DNA of 64,000 nt from Lachnospiraceae bacterium (GCA_021201665.1 JAJQEO010000071.1:1-64000); one strand, 5' to 3'. Positions 10,501 to 19,902 are shown, numbered from the stretch's first letter. Notes: generated from the letters alone by a model not told the origin. Translations and numbers: made by a program.

Positions 10501-10734
10501 CGGCTCCTGATCATAAGCCGTAAACTGACTTTGCAGGACAATCCCATCTTTCTTATTCGCCTGGGATCCAGTTTCGCCATACAGCGCGAATACGATTGCG
10601 TCAAAAATTGTCGTCTTGCCGGCTCCGGTATCGCCCGTGATCAAAAACAAATTCTGATTCAGGCCGTCAAAACGGATCGTGGTCAGATTTCCATACGACC
10701 CAAATGCCCGCATGGTAAGCTTTATCGGTCTCAT
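7525..10734 (-). CDS. sbcC: SMC-like exonuclease subunit SbcC
   Basis: MRPIKLTMRAFGSYG..., Walker A GDTGAGKTTIFDAI, zinc hook CPVCG, C-terminal SGGESF...FIDEGFGSLD. Confidence 0.95.
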   Translation of the reverse strand: MRPIKLTMRAFGSYGNLTTIRFDGLNQNLFLITGDTGAGKTTIFDAIVFALYGETGSQANKKDGIVLQSQFTAYDQEPFVELTFLEKSEEYTVRRVPRHLRLLTRGVQKGSGTREVGGSVSLLMPDGMEYPAKETDRKLEELIGLTKGQFMQVAMIAQGEFMELLRAKSDEKKVIFRKLFQTDLYQKIEDELGRRRKEKEQEIATIRAESRTESGHVLIPEDYPDAAGIDGLKEQMVRGEMTALDPFLEALTGLCAWLKAGQSQAEQAQREAKTLENAKRTTFTEARELEQLYMQKITAEHELAECKGREQEIADARVLMILLRSSFEVRGEYQRYLDAKNAAEGSLKELNSLNASLPAQEEALKTAEQKEKDQQQILERKQSETARTEERVKQALSVLEELARAARQAETEEKTWKSAKKEADRCLAEMEKLEAQEQLWRQQERDLSDTPEKLAVWKNRYETCDRLAGRVQEIQKLQTQAEKQERLSERATQEYLRSEKAYQECRDLYEKKRQIFLQEQAGILAEGLIEQQPCPVCGSVKHPHPARRGESAEKITREILDELQEQVDERSEEQKKQSALSHAASELLKEKQESLRQEIAKLGRELEEAEELWRSGEETVSEKEIILDVETAGKQIASRGGKLEEEKKNLDQNLVLLKKLRQNLDGLEEKKQTLRERSETAKAAESEARTRQLKSLQNQETLEASMIYPTRQEAEDIRKAAQEALKKQETVAREASKAAASARKKRDQTAALILKYRQELPGWEEQRTVRWKAYQDCMEQRNLTEEQWMELVKKHSPREEKTLQEMVEGHTQRITAAKSRIEAASESIGGRQKPDMDALKDELSRAEAAAQEAQDQLARIREDSKVNEQTRKTLSAGHTRRRQILDDYTRLDSLYRLVSGNVKDGRMDLETFVQRYYMKRILHAANRRFLEMSGGQFELRLVEAEKAGKGKNRGLDLMVYSTVTGKEREVRTLSGGESFMAALSLALGMADQIQMSTAAVHLDMMFIDEGFGSLDEHSRNQAVRVLREMAGGDRLTGIISHVTELKQEIDDQLIVTRDEAGSHVRWQIS

Positions 10735-10867
10735 ATGATTTCCTCATTTTCTCTGTCAGCAGGCACATCAACTGCAGGAATTTTAACCTCTTCATTACCA
10801 GTAAACTTAAAGTCATTCCTTTACTTTCCAGTACCCAGATTTTTTAGATTCAACCCTTTTGACCAGT

Positions 10868-12106
10868 TTACCCTGCTTCCTGCACCGCCCGGATGACTTC
10901 CAGCAAAAGCTCCCGCTCCTGCTCATCCGGGTCTTTCAGAAAAGCACAGCACAGTTCAAACGGATCCATATCTTCTTCCACGGTGCTTTCCGCATCATAA
11001 TTCGCTGTGCGCACATGTTCCCTGCGAATCTCCAGCAAGAGAGGAAATGCCAGGCGGAGGCGTTCCTGCATGTCAATTACTTCCAGATCAGACTTATCTG
11101 TCAGAATGACGGTCACGTAATCCCCGCAGGATTGCTTCAGTACCTCTTCGAGTGTCCCTTTGATTACCCGGATCTGCCGAAGCGGCGTAAGCGGCAGCAC
11201 CGTAATCCGGACTTCTCCCGCGTCTGTGTTTTCTTTCACTTCCGCTGTTTCTTCCGATCTTGCAGTTTTCTCCGTCCCTGTGGTTTCCTTCCTCCCCACT
11301 GTTTCTTCTTTCTCTCCCAGCTCCACCATCAGAATCCCTTTGGCCTGCCCCGCCTCACTTACTGAGCATGCCAGAGGCGTGCCGCAATAGCGGAAACGCT
11401 CGTCTCCCACCTTCATAGGCTTATGAATATGCCCAAGAGCAGCATAATCAAACCGTTCCAGAATGTCAGCAGATACCGCATCGATATTTCCTACCGTCAC
11501 AATCTCGGAATCCATGCGCTCTATACTCCCGGCTGATGCCCCCCTTGGCAGATAAAACTGATGGCTCACCAGGACATTGCGCTCATCCAGGGCCAGTTTC
11601 TCCCTCTCGATGAGCCTGTGTACAGACTCATTATATGAATAAAGAGTCCCATCTTCTTTCGTCCCGACTACTTCTTTAATCATGGACGGCTTCACGAAAG
11701 GAAGCAGATAAAAATTCACCCTCCCATATTCGTCCGTGCAAACCACCTTCTCCAGGTACTCCTCTTTGGAGCGCGGCGGCTGCCCGACCATATAAAGCTT
11801 CTGTCTGGAAAGAACGCTGCGAAAACAGTTCACGCGGGAAGCACTGTCGTGGTTGCCGCTGATCATCATGATCACCGCGTCCGGCACCGCAGCCGTCAGA
11901 TCGCCGATAAACCGGTCAAACACCTCGACTGCCTCCGCGGAAGGCACTGCCTTGTCATAAATATCCCCGGCAATCACGACCGCGTCCGGCTGCTCCCTGG
12001 CTGCCAGCTCCGTAATCTGCCGCAAAATGTATTCCTGATCCTCCCTGAGATCCCGGTTCATCAGCTTCAGGCCGATGTGCAGATCTGATAAGTGAAAAAA
12101 TTTCAT
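10868..12106 (-). CDS. sbcD: exonuclease subunit SbcD
   Basis: MKFFHLSDLHIGLKL...GDIYDKAVPSAEAVEVFDRF...SGNHDS metallophosphoesterase motifs. Confidence 0.94.
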   Translation of the reverse strand: MKFFHLSDLHIGLKLMNRDLREDQEYILRQITELAAREQPDAVVIAGDIYDKAVPSAEAVEVFDRFIGDLTAAVPDAVIMMISGNHDSASRVNCFRSVLSRQKLYMVGQPPRSKEEYLEKVVCTDEYGRVNFYLLPFVKPSMIKEVVGTKEDGTLYSYNESVHRLIEREKLALDERNVLVSHQFYLPRGASAGSIERMDSEIVTVGNIDAVSADILERFDYAALGHIHKPMKVGDERFRYCGTPLACSVSEAGQAKGILMVELGEKEETVGRKETTGTEKTARSEETAEVKENTDAGEVRITVLPLTPLRQIRVIKGTLEEVLKQSCGDYVTVILTDKSDLEVIDMQERLRLAFPLLLEIRREHVRTANYDAESTVEEDMDPFELCCAFLKDPDEQERELLLEVIRAVQEAG

Positions 12107-12128
12107 AGGTGCGTCCCCGCTCAAATTT

Positions 12129-12980
12129 TTATTTACACGACTGCCGGTTAATCCGTGCTGCCAGTACACCGGCGCCAAAGCCATTGTCAATATTGACTAC
12201 GCTGACGCCGCTTGCGCAAGAATTCAGCATGGACAAAAGCGCCGCCAGGCCTCCAAAATTCGCGCCGTAGCCAACGCTGGTCGGCACTCCGATGACCGGA
12301 CAGGCGACGAGACCTCCGATGACACTCACCAGCGCACCCTCCATCCCGGCCACCGCGATAATCACCTTCGCGTCCTCTATTTCAGGCAGCCGGTGCAGCA
12401 GGCGATGCAGTCCCGCCACGCCGACATCGTACACACGCCCCACCCGGCTTCCATACAGTTCCGCCGTAATTGCGGCCTCCTCCGCAACCGGAAGGTCGCT
12501 CGTCCCGGCCGCCACAACGACCACTTTTCCTGTTTTCTCTGTCGTGGACGGATTTGCCAGACCGATGCGGGATGTGGCATCATACTCGAAAGAAATGTTC
12601 TCTCGATTTTCGCTGCCAGCTCCGAATTCCTTCCGAAATACACAGTCGCCCCTGACCACCTCCTGTCCTTCTCTAACCGGCTGTCGGCACAGAAGGTTAC
12701 GCACTGCGTCGGCTTTTTCCGGTGCAAGTCGCGTCGCCATAATATTTTTCACGCCGCGCTCTGTCATTGCGCGGATAATCCCCGCAATCTGCTCCGCCGT
12801 CTTTCCTTCTCCATATATCACCTCCGGCATTCCCTGCCGGAGGTTCCGATGCAGGTCGATATCCGCGTAATTGCCCACCAGCATATCCGGCTGCATGCAA
12901 ATGTCCTCCATCGCCTGCTCAGGAGTCCTGGTTCCGGCAGACACCTGCTTCAGCAATTCATAAACCTCCTGCTGCTCCAT
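12129..12980 (-). CDS. larB: nickel pincer cofactor biosynthesis protein LarB (AIR-carboxylase-like)
   Basis: LarB-like N-terminus plus C-terminal AGTSDLPVAEEAAIT...VGVAGLHRLL...VIIAVAGMEGALVSVIGGLVACPVIGVPTSVGYGA. Confidence 0.87.
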   Translation of the reverse strand: MEQQEVYELLKQVSAGTRTPEQAMEDICMQPDMLVGNYADIDLHRNLRQGMPEVIYGEGKTAEQIAGIIRAMTERGVKNIMATRLAPEKADAVRNLLCRQPVREGQEVVRGDCVFRKEFGAGSENRENISFEYDATSRIGLANPSTTEKTGKVVVVAAGTSDLPVAEEAAITAELYGSRVGRVYDVGVAGLHRLLHRLPEIEDAKVIIAVAGMEGALVSVIGGLVACPVIGVPTSVGYGANFGGLAALLSMLNSCASGVSVVNIDNGFGAGVLAARINRQSCK

Positions 12981-13192
12981 ATTTTTCCTCCTGTCATTTT
13001 CCCTCATCTATGACCAAACTCATTCCAGAGAAAATGTTTTTTACGCGATCAGCACATCTTATCTTCCCACTCGCAACTACGTTGCGCGTTGAACTTCGAG
13101 ATTTTCTGCTGCAAGCAGCGAAAATCTCTTCGACTCACATTATAAACAATCGATATTTCATCTTATGTCTTAATGCAGAACAATGCCTTTCA

Positions 13193-14308
13193 TTATTTAT
13201 CATACATCACATTAGCTATGAACATGGCATCGCCAAAGGAAAAAAATCTATATTGCTCCCTGACGGCCACCTCGTAAGCGTTCAGGACATGCTCTCTCCC
13301 GGCAAGGGCGGATACCAGCATCAGCAGCGTGGATTCCGGCAGATGGAAGTTTGTAATCAGCCCGTCCAGCAGGCGGAATTGATAACCTGGATAAATAAAA
13401 ATATCCGTCCATCCGCTGCACGGGCGGATATCTCCGTCGAAGCGCGCCGCCGCGGATTCAATCGTGCGGCAGCTCGTGGTACCGACGCAGATGACACGCC
13501 CTCCGTTTTTTTTCGTTTCGCGAATGGTAAGCGCAGCCTCCTCGTCGACCTCGTAAAATTCCGAATGCATATGATGCTGTGTCACGTCCTCGACCTTCAC
13601 CGGACGGAAGGTTCCCAGACCCACATGGAGGGTCACTTCCGCAATCTGCACGCCCATACCGCGAACCTTGTCCAGCAGCTCCGGCGTAAAATGAAGCCCG
13701 GCCGTCGGCGCGGCCGCGGAGCCGTCATATTTCGCGTAGACAGTCTGATAGCGGTTTTTATCCTTCAACTCGTGCGTGATATAAGGCGGCAGCGGCATCT
13801 GACCAAGCTGATCAAGAATCTCTTCAAAAATTCCTTCATAAGTAAAACGGATCAGGCGGTTTCCTTCCTCCACAATATCAATGACTTCGCCGACGAGCAT
13901 CCCGTCGCCGAAAATAATTTTCGTACCCGGTCTGGCCTTTTTACCGGGACGTACCAGCGTCTCCCAGACCTTGTCCGATTTACGCCGCAGCAGAAGAACC
14001 TCTATCAGAGCTCCCTGCTGTTCCGGCATTCCCGTCTCCATCTGCGCAGAATGTCCTGCAGAACGTTTCCCGGATAACGGTTCCGTCAAAACCCGATGTC
14101 CGTATAGCCTCGCCGGAATTACTTTTGTGTTATTCAGCACCAGGCAGTCGCCCGGGCGCAAATACTCTGTAATGTCATAAAAACGACGGTGCCATATTTC
14201 GCCAGTATCTTTATCCAACACAAGAAGCCGGGAAGACGCACGGTCTTCCAACGGATCCTGCGCGATCAGCTCCTGCGGCAAATCATATTTAAAATCAGAT
14301 GTCTTCAT
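13193..14308 (-). CDS. queA: tRNA preQ1(34) S-adenosylmethionine ribosyltransferase-isomerase
   Basis: [23 protein letters not shown]...[12 protein letters not shown]...[10 protein letters not shown]; canonical QueA. Confidence 0.96.
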   Translation of the reverse strand: MKTSDFKYDLPQELIAQDPLEDRASSRLLVLDKDTGEIWHRRFYDITEYLRPGDCLVLNNTKVIPARLYGHRVLTEPLSGKRSAGHSAQMETGMPEQQGALIEVLLLRRKSDKVWETLVRPGKKARPGTKIIFGDGMLVGEVIDIVEEGNRLIRFTYEGIFEEILDQLGQMPLPPYITHELKDKNRYQTVYAKYDGSAAAPTAGLHFTPELLDKVRGMGVQIAEVTLHVGLGTFRPVKVEDVTQHHMHSEFYEVDEEAALTIRETKKNGGRVICVGTTSCRTIESAAARFDGDIRPCSGWTDIFIYPGYQFRLLDGLITNFHLPESTLLMLVSALAGREHVLNAYEVAVREQYRFFSFGDAMFIANVMYDK

Positions 14309-14403
14309 GGTTTGTTTTCCTATTACTCCTGTTCCTCAATCGGTGCGTCCTTGTTATCCCTGTCATGCACGGAACCATGTTGCCCACAGTCCCTATCCGT
14401 ACG

Positions 14404-14578
14404 CATTCCCCATCCCTGCACAACTGCCCGATCGGACACATTCCCTATCCCTGCACAGCTGCCTGTTCGGGCATATTCCCTTTCCCTGCGCAGCTGCCCG
14501 TTCGGGCATATTCCCCGTCCCTGCGCAGCCACCTGTTCAGGCACATTCCCTGTCCCTGCGCAGCTGCCTGTTCGTGCG
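14404..14578. repeat. 5 x 35-nt imperfect intergenic tandem repeat
   Basis: Units start at 14404, 14439, 14474, 14509, 14544; consensus (t/c)attccc..tccctgcgcagctgcc(c/t)gttcgggca. Confidence 0.95.
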
Positions 14579-14625
14579 AAAGCTGCCGGATCTCTGCCCG
14601 GTTTCCTGAGTCATATGAGCCTCAT

Positions 14626-15501
14626 TTATATTGCACGCACAAAAAGGACATCCTGTTCTTTGATTTTCCAGTCCCCATTTTCCAGATCTACAATTGTGAC
14701 AGCACAATTTTTAGGCACGCCGCCGCACCAGAAATCCCGCAGCGGACAGCGCGAGATATTGGCAAGCAGTGCTCGGGATGCCGCGCCATGGGTGGAAATC
14801 AGGATGTTTGAAGATCCGCTTTTGCCGGGCCCGCCTTTGCCTTGTCCATCTTCGCCCTTCCTGGCTCGTTCCTTCTGCTTCAGCTCTTCCAGAAATGCCC
14901 CCGTCCTTTTTAGCAGGCTTTGGAAGCTTTCCCCCTCTTCGGGAGGAAGATATCGCTCCGGGTCGTTAAAAAAGCGGATAAAATTTTCCACCACAAGGAT
15001 GCCGTTGTCATCGCGCACCTTTTTCCCTTCCATCACACCAAAGCTGATTTCCAACAGTCTCTCATCCTCCACGATGGGAACTGCGGCCGGACGCGCCCCT
15101 TTTTGAACGACCGTGCCATTTCGCATGCCCGCACCATTTAACACGCCTGCTTGCGCGGCTGTGCCATTTCGCATGACTGCGCCATTTGATACGCCTGCGC
15201 CTGCCTGCGCGGCTGTGCCATTTCGCAAGCCCGCACCATTTAACGCACCTGTGCCATCTTGCACGACTATGCCCTTTCGCACTCTCTCATCATTTTGCGC
15301 GTCGAGCACCAGCCTGGCCGTCTCCAGCGCCCTTGCAAGCGGACTGCTGTAAGCCAGATCGAATGGAACACCGGCAAGCCCCCATCCGGTCTCCACTGCC
15401 AGCCTCCGCCCGTTTTCATTGAGCTGCGTATCTGTCCTTCCCTGCAGGCGGTAGGTGGAATTCCATTCTGTCTGACCATGTCTGATTATGTATAATCTCA
15501 T
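14626..15501 (-). CDS. histidine phosphatase (phosphoglycerate mutase-like) family protein
   Basis: MRLYIIRHGQTEWN...LQGRTDTQLNENG; an NGA/AQAG-rich repeat insertion interrupts the fold. Confidence 0.8.
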   Translation of the reverse strand: MRLYIIRHGQTEWNSTYRLQGRTDTQLNENGRRLAVETGWGLAGVPFDLAYSSPLARALETARLVLDAQNDERVRKGIVVQDGTGALNGAGLRNGTAAQAGAGVSNGAVMRNGTAAQAGVLNGAGMRNGTVVQKGARPAAVPIVEDERLLEISFGVMEGKKVRDDNGILVVENFIRFFNDPERYLPPEEGESFQSLLKRTGAFLEELKQKERARKGEDGQGKGGPGKSGSSNILISTHGAASRALLANISRCPLRDFWCGGVPKNCAVTIVDLENGDWKIKEQDVLFVRAI

Positions 15502-15626
15502 CCTGATTCTGTCGCTCCCTCTGCACTCACGCAGACTGTCTGCAGATTTTCGTGCGTGATCTTTATATTCTTTCTTCTTTGAAATGCCAACCGTACGCGA
15601 TGCTCTCCCGCATATCAATGCACATA

Positions 15627-16502
15627 TCAGTTCCGAAGATGCGCATCCTTTTTCCCCCACGGTGCCGGCACGTCCGGTGAAAACAGCTCCGGAGCGGCCA
15701 GATAATGGTTAATCTCTGCCCCAATGAACCAGAGATACATACATACGTATAGCCACAGCATGATCGCGACCAGCGTAGTCAGGCTGCCATAAATGACCGA
15801 CATGTTTGTGGAATAGTCCAGATAAATGGAAAAAATAAAGGAAAAAATGCTCCATGCGACCGATGCAAAAATCGCCCCCGGCAGCTGGCCGGACATCCTC
15901 ATCCTGTGGTTCGGCAAATAACTGTACATGAACAAAAATAATACTGTCAGCACCACCATCGCGATCAAAGCCGGGATAATCGTGCTGAAATCAGGAAGGA
16001 AGCTCAGCAGCGTGATCTTCTCGGAGACAAATCCGCTGAAGCCATATCCCATCACCATTATCACCGCGCTGACCCCAATTGCGATCACCAGCACGACCAT
16101 ATATGCAGCGGCGCGGAACCGTGTCACGAAATAATTCCCGGGTTCCACAATCCGATAGATCGTGTTCAGGCCGTCTGCCATTCCAAGCACGCCTTTCCCG
16201 GCCGTCCATACAGCAGCGATGACCGTCCCGGAAACCAGCGCGATTGTCTGGTTATAAATAGAATCCAGAATCGGCCCAAGCAGATCCCGCACATCAAAGG
16301 GGGTTATTTCCTCCACCATGACTATGATTTCCTCCGGCGTGACCGAGGTATATTTCAGCATGGTAATCAGCAGCATCAGCAAAGGGAAAAAACACATCAT
16401 GAGGAAAAACGCCGCCTCCGCAGAATGCGCCCGCACCTGGTCCCGATTCACTTTTCTCAATACATTTCTTGCAAATCTGATCGTGTCATGGACTTTTTCC
16501 AT
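15627..16502 (-). CDS. YihY/BrkB family membrane protein
   Basis: AAFFLMMCFFPLLMLL..., GAIFASVAWSIFSFIFSIYLDYSTNMSVIYGSLTTLVAIMLWLY. Confidence 0.87.
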   Translation of the reverse strand: MEKVHDTIRFARNVLRKVNRDQVRAHSAEAAFFLMMCFFPLLMLLITMLKYTSVTPEEIIVMVEEITPFDVRDLLGPILDSIYNQTIALVSGTVIAAVWTAGKGVLGMADGLNTIYRIVEPGNYFVTRFRAAAYMVVLVIAIGVSAVIMVMGYGFSGFVSEKITLLSFLPDFSTIIPALIAMVVLTVLFLFMYSYLPNHRMRMSGQLPGAIFASVAWSIFSFIFSIYLDYSTNMSVIYGSLTTLVAIMLWLYVCMYLWFIGAEINHYLAAPELFSPDVPAPWGKKDAHLRN

Positions 16503-16689
16503 ATCCCTGTACTCCTATCCATCCCATTAAATACCGTGCTGCAACTGCATAAGCACCACAGCATCTGCAGCCCCGGTTCGTTCTGCCTCTGGCGAACATT
16601 TGCCAGGCATTTGCTGCCGATCATCTGCGCCATCGTTCATTCAGCGCTAAAACTGACATTCAACACTGCCATCATTCCGCCCTTCTCCG

Positions 16690-18420
16690 TCAATCCCCAA
16701 AGTAATACTCCAGAATTTTCTCGCAGGATGCCCCCTGCGAAGCCATCCATGCTGCGCCGCTCTGGCTCATGCCGTTTCCATGCCCGTAGCCGCCGCCATA
16801 TATGCAAAGCACTATTTCTGCTTTTTCTGCTTCCACCGCTTTCTCCGCCTCTGCTTCTACCGTTTTCTCCGCTTCCTCAGCCTCAGCTTCCTCCGTCTCC
16901 GGCAGTTTTATATAGAAAAAAGCACTTGGCAGCAGCTGCATTCCCGTAACCGTGGTCTTGTCCGAACGCTCTACTTCCATCTCCTCGGAAGAAAGGAACT
17001 TCCTGATCGCGTATTCCCCCGCGATCTCCACGCTTTCCCCTCCTGCTGTCACGCGAAGGAGAAGAGCCTGTCCGTTTCCGGCGCGCGACACAACCTCGAC
17101 CTCGTCCAGATATTCCGCACAGATATCGTATTCCCTGTCCAGCTTTTCCAAAATCCCGGCAGCCGAAATCTCACATTGCCAGCGCACCCAGGCTGACCTA
17201 TATTCCGCCCCATCTTCCACCGCTTCAGAAAGGAACTCGCGAAAAGCTTCCTCTTCCCCTAAGTCGTCCCGTTTTTCCGAAAGGCAGGAGGTCGAATAAT
17301 ACTGCACGTCATCCACAAGAAGAATTTTCCCGTCCGTCTGATCTACCGCGTCACGGGAGCTGTCTGTGGCACGGTAATTATTATATACTTGAAATCGTAC
17401 GCTGTCATCCAAATCAGCAATTAATTTTTCAGTCTTACAATTTTCCAGCCTCTGCAGGACATAGGTCCGGGCACAGATGGCCTGTGCTTTCAATGCTTCA
17501 GCCGGGAAGCCGGAAGACATCTCGCTCGAAACCACACTGTAGAGGTACTCCCGCAGAGAAAGTACGTTTACCAGGGCGAGTCCGCCCTCCATACGATAGA
17601 TGTACAATTCCCCCTCGTACGTCGGCGGGCCATCCGCACGCTCCAGGCTCGTCACAGTCAGCGTTCCATCACCTTCCGGAATCAGATGAAATGCCTCCCC
17701 TTCACAAAGATCATCGGCAGAGAATACAAATTGCCCCTCTTCATAGTCTTCCACATCGGCAGCGGTTTTAACAGAAGCCGTTTCACCGGCATCTGGTTCA
17801 CCGGCAGCCGCTTCGTCGGCACAGTCCAACTGAGGATTGTTTAAATCTTCATCCGCGGTATTCGAACCGGAAAGAAAGGTATAGTCATCGGCATACATCC
17901 CACGTTCTACGATTAAACCATTCTCTCCCGATACCGTAATTTTGTCAAACAGAGAATCCGAATACTCATTGTCGAGGATCTGTACCCGAACCATTGTCGA
18001 TTCATCCGCTGAGGTTTGTGAAAGGAGTGAAAATGATGTATCTTCTTCCTCTGTTTCGGCTGAATCGGCCGCAGCCACGCCTCCCGTCGTCTCATCTGGA
18101 TCGGTCGCAGTCGTACCACTCGCTGTTTCATCCGTATCAGCCGCAGCTGTACATCCCGCCGTCTCATCCGGATCGGTCACAGTCGTGACACTCCCTGTTT
18201 CATCCGTATCAGCCGCAGTTGTGACACTCGCCGTCTTATCCGCATCCACCACAGCTGTGACACTCGCTGTTTCTTCCGAATCCACCACAGTCGTGCCACT
18301 CGCTGTCTCCCCCTGCGTCATATATCTATAAATCAGGTAAAAAGAGAACAGAACAATCGCCGCCAGGAGCAGAAGCTCCACAATAGTCAAAACCCGGTCC
18401 GCTATTTTAGAATGCCTCAT
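16690..18420 (-). CDS. SpoIID/LytB-domain protein with repetitive linker
   Basis: C-terminal YRGELYIY-like, REYLYSVVSSEMSSGFPAEALKAQAICARTYV...GYGHGNGMSQSGAAWMASQG. Confidence 0.85.
   Translation of the reverse strand: MRHSKIADRVLTIVELLLLAAIVLFSFYLIYRYMTQGETASGTTVVDSEETASVTAVVDADKTASVTTAADTDETGSVTTVTDPDETAGCTAAADTDETASGTTATDPDETTGGVAAADSAETEEEDTSFSLLSQTSADESTMVRVQILDNEYSDSLFDKITVSGENGLIVERGMYADDYTFLSGSNTADEDLNNPQLDCADEAAAGEPDAGETASVKTAADVEDYEEGQFVFSADDLCEGEAFHLIPEGDGTLTVTSLERADGPPTYEGELYIYRMEGGLALVNVLSLREYLYSVVSSEMSSGFPAEALKAQAICARTYVLQRLENCKTEKLIADLDDSVRFQVYNNYRATDSSRDAVDQTDGKILLVDDVQYYSTSCLSEKRDDLGEEEAFREFLSEAVEDGAEYRSAWVRWQCEISAAGILEKLDREYDICAEYLDEVEVVSRAGNGQALLLRVTAGGESVEIAGEYAIRKFLSSEEMEVERSDKTTVTGMQLLPSAFFYIKLPETEEAEAEEAEKTVEAEAEKAVEAEKAEIVLCIYGGGYGHGNGMSQSGAAWMASQGASCEKILEYYFGD
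18055..18306. repeat. 7 x 36-nt coding tandem repeat (TASVTTVTDPDE)
   Basis: 12-aa units in the SpoIID-like protein directly after the N-terminal TM segment. Confidence 0.88.
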
Positions 18421-18519
18421 TCTTTTCCGAATCCAGAACTAATGCCTGCGTTCATATCTCTCTATTCTTATTCTCGGCCAGGTGTTTTTATACCTGCGTC
18501 CCGGTACAAGTATTGCAAA

Positions 18520-18561
18520 TGAAAAAAGCAGCTGCCGCGCCTGCAATAGCGCGGCGGCTGC
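18520..18561 (-). terminator. rho-independent terminator downstream of the Gly-rich ORF
   Basis: gcagccgccgcgc-tattgcag-gcgcggcagctgc followed by tttttt on the minus strand. Confidence 0.65.
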
Positions 18562-18593
18562 AATGCGCGTTTCTTCTCTTATGGAAACACTTG

Positions 18594-18821
18594 CTAGAAA
18601 ATAATCGCAAGAATCGCGATTACCGCCAAAATACAGAAAAATGGAAAGCTGCAGCAGCCTCTGCGCGGGTATCCGTATCCGCCCCATCCTCTGCGTGGCG
18701 GCGGCGGCGCGCCAGGGCCGCCTCTGAAACCGCCTCCCCGCGGTCCCCCCGGACCGCCTCCAAATCCGCCGCCCGGGCCTCCCGGACCACCACCGTGTCC
18801 GCCTCCTGCTCTTCCTGGCAT
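18594..18821 (-). CDS. small Gly/Pro/Arg-rich protein with C-terminal TM segment
   Basis: MPGRAGGGHGGGPGGPGGGFGG...RRGCCSFPFFCILAVIAILAIIF; aggaggaaatt RBS just upstream. Confidence 0.55.
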   Translation of the reverse strand: MPGRAGGGHGGGPGGPGGGFGGGPGGPRGGGFRGGPGAPPPPRRGWGGYGYPRRGCCSFPFFCILAVIAILAIIF

Positions 18822-18863
18822 AAAAATTTCCTCCTCCCTGCTACATTCTCCGAATTGCTTCTG

Positions 18864-19340
18864 TCAACGCAGGCGCTGTTTAAATTCCTGCTCTGCCTCG
18901 CGCCTCTGATCCTTTTTCGCAATGTCCTGACGCTTGTCATAGAGCTTTTTGCCCTTTGCAAGACCAATCTCCACCTTTACAAGGCTTCCCTTAAAATATA
19001 CACGCAGCGGAACCAGAGTGTAACCTTTCACGGCAATCTTCCCTGCCATACGCCCGATCTCCTGCCTGTGAAGGAGCAGCTTTTTCACCCGGAGCGGATC
19101 CTTGTTGAAAATATTACCCTTTTCATAAGGACTGATGTGCATTCCGTAAATCAGCACCTCTCCATCCTCAATCCGCACAAAAGACTCCTTGATGCTGCAT
19201 TTCCCAAGGCGCAGAGACTTTACCTCCGTGCCATGCAAAGCAATGCCGGCCTCATAAGTCTCTTCTATAAAGTAATCATGGTATGCTTTTTTATTATTCG
19301 CAATCAGCTTGATGGATTCTCCCATTTTTTTGCTCCTCAC
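18864..19340 (-). CDS. smpB: SsrA-binding protein
   Basis: [32 protein letters not shown]...[29 protein letters not shown]. Confidence 0.96.
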   Translation of the reverse strand: MRSKKMGESIKLIANNKKAYHDYFIEETYEAGIALHGTEVKSLRLGKCSIKESFVRIEDGEVLIYGMHISPYEKGNIFNKDPLRVKKLLLHRQEIGRMAGKIAVKGYTLVPLRVYFKGSLVKVEIGLAKGKKLYDKRQDIAKKDQRREAEQEFKQRLR

Positions 19341-19404
19341 GCAGACCAGGGCGATGTTCTATGAAAAATTTCCTTCTTATTGGCGTGGGCTTTAGCCGTC
19401 ATCA

Positions 19405-19444
19405 CAAAAAGAAAAGGGACTTATGCTTTCCTGCATCAGTCCCC
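19405..19444 (-). terminator. rho-independent terminator downstream of secG
   Basis: GGGACTgATGC..GCATaAGTCCC stem followed by cttttcttttt on the minus strand. Confidence 0.6.
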
Positions 19445-19452
19445 GCCGTTCG

Positions 19453-19689
19453 TTAAAAACTCAGATTCAAAACAACCGCAAATACGATTAAGGCAGCTGC
19501 AAGCCATTTTGTGATTTTAACGATATTTCCTTCCATGGAACGCGATTTATTCTGGCTCCAGTAGGTATTGCCCATACCGCCGATCGAGCCAAGACCCTCG
19601 TCCTTCCCCTGCTGTGCAAGAACAAGCACCGTCAGAACTATGCATATCAATATAAAAATCACGGTCAGAATAATTCTCAGTATTGCCAT
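19453..19689 (-). CDS. secG: preprotein translocase subunit SecG
   Basis: 78 aa, two TM segments, VLAQQGKDEGLGSIGGMGNTYWSQNKSRSMEG. Confidence 0.92.
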   Translation of the reverse strand: MAILRIILTVIFILICIVLTVLVLAQQGKDEGLGSIGGMGNTYWSQNKSRSMEGNIVKITKWLAAALIVFAVVLNLSF

Positions 19690-19902
19690 CGGTCACACCT
19701 CCTCGCCAAACATGAACAGTCTACCACACTGACCGTTTAATTGCAAGGATTAATTTCCGCCCGCAGTGAAAAATTTACAACAGAATTTACAGACCAGCTC
19801 CATGAATCCAACATGAATCCGCTCAAAAATGTTCAGGAAGAATCTATTGAGTCGACGAAAAAGTTTACAGGGCAAAGTGGCAGATCTCATGAACAAATAT
19901 TC

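Noticed and set aside
14404-14578. 35-nt repeats considered as a CRISPR array
   Set aside because: Units are directly contiguous with no unique spacers, and no cas genes are in the window.
14299-15106. Overlapping plus-strand ORFs (170-305 aa) over the 35-nt repeat
   Set aside because: Open in all three frames only because the repeat lacks stops; no start context and antisense to the phosphatase gene.
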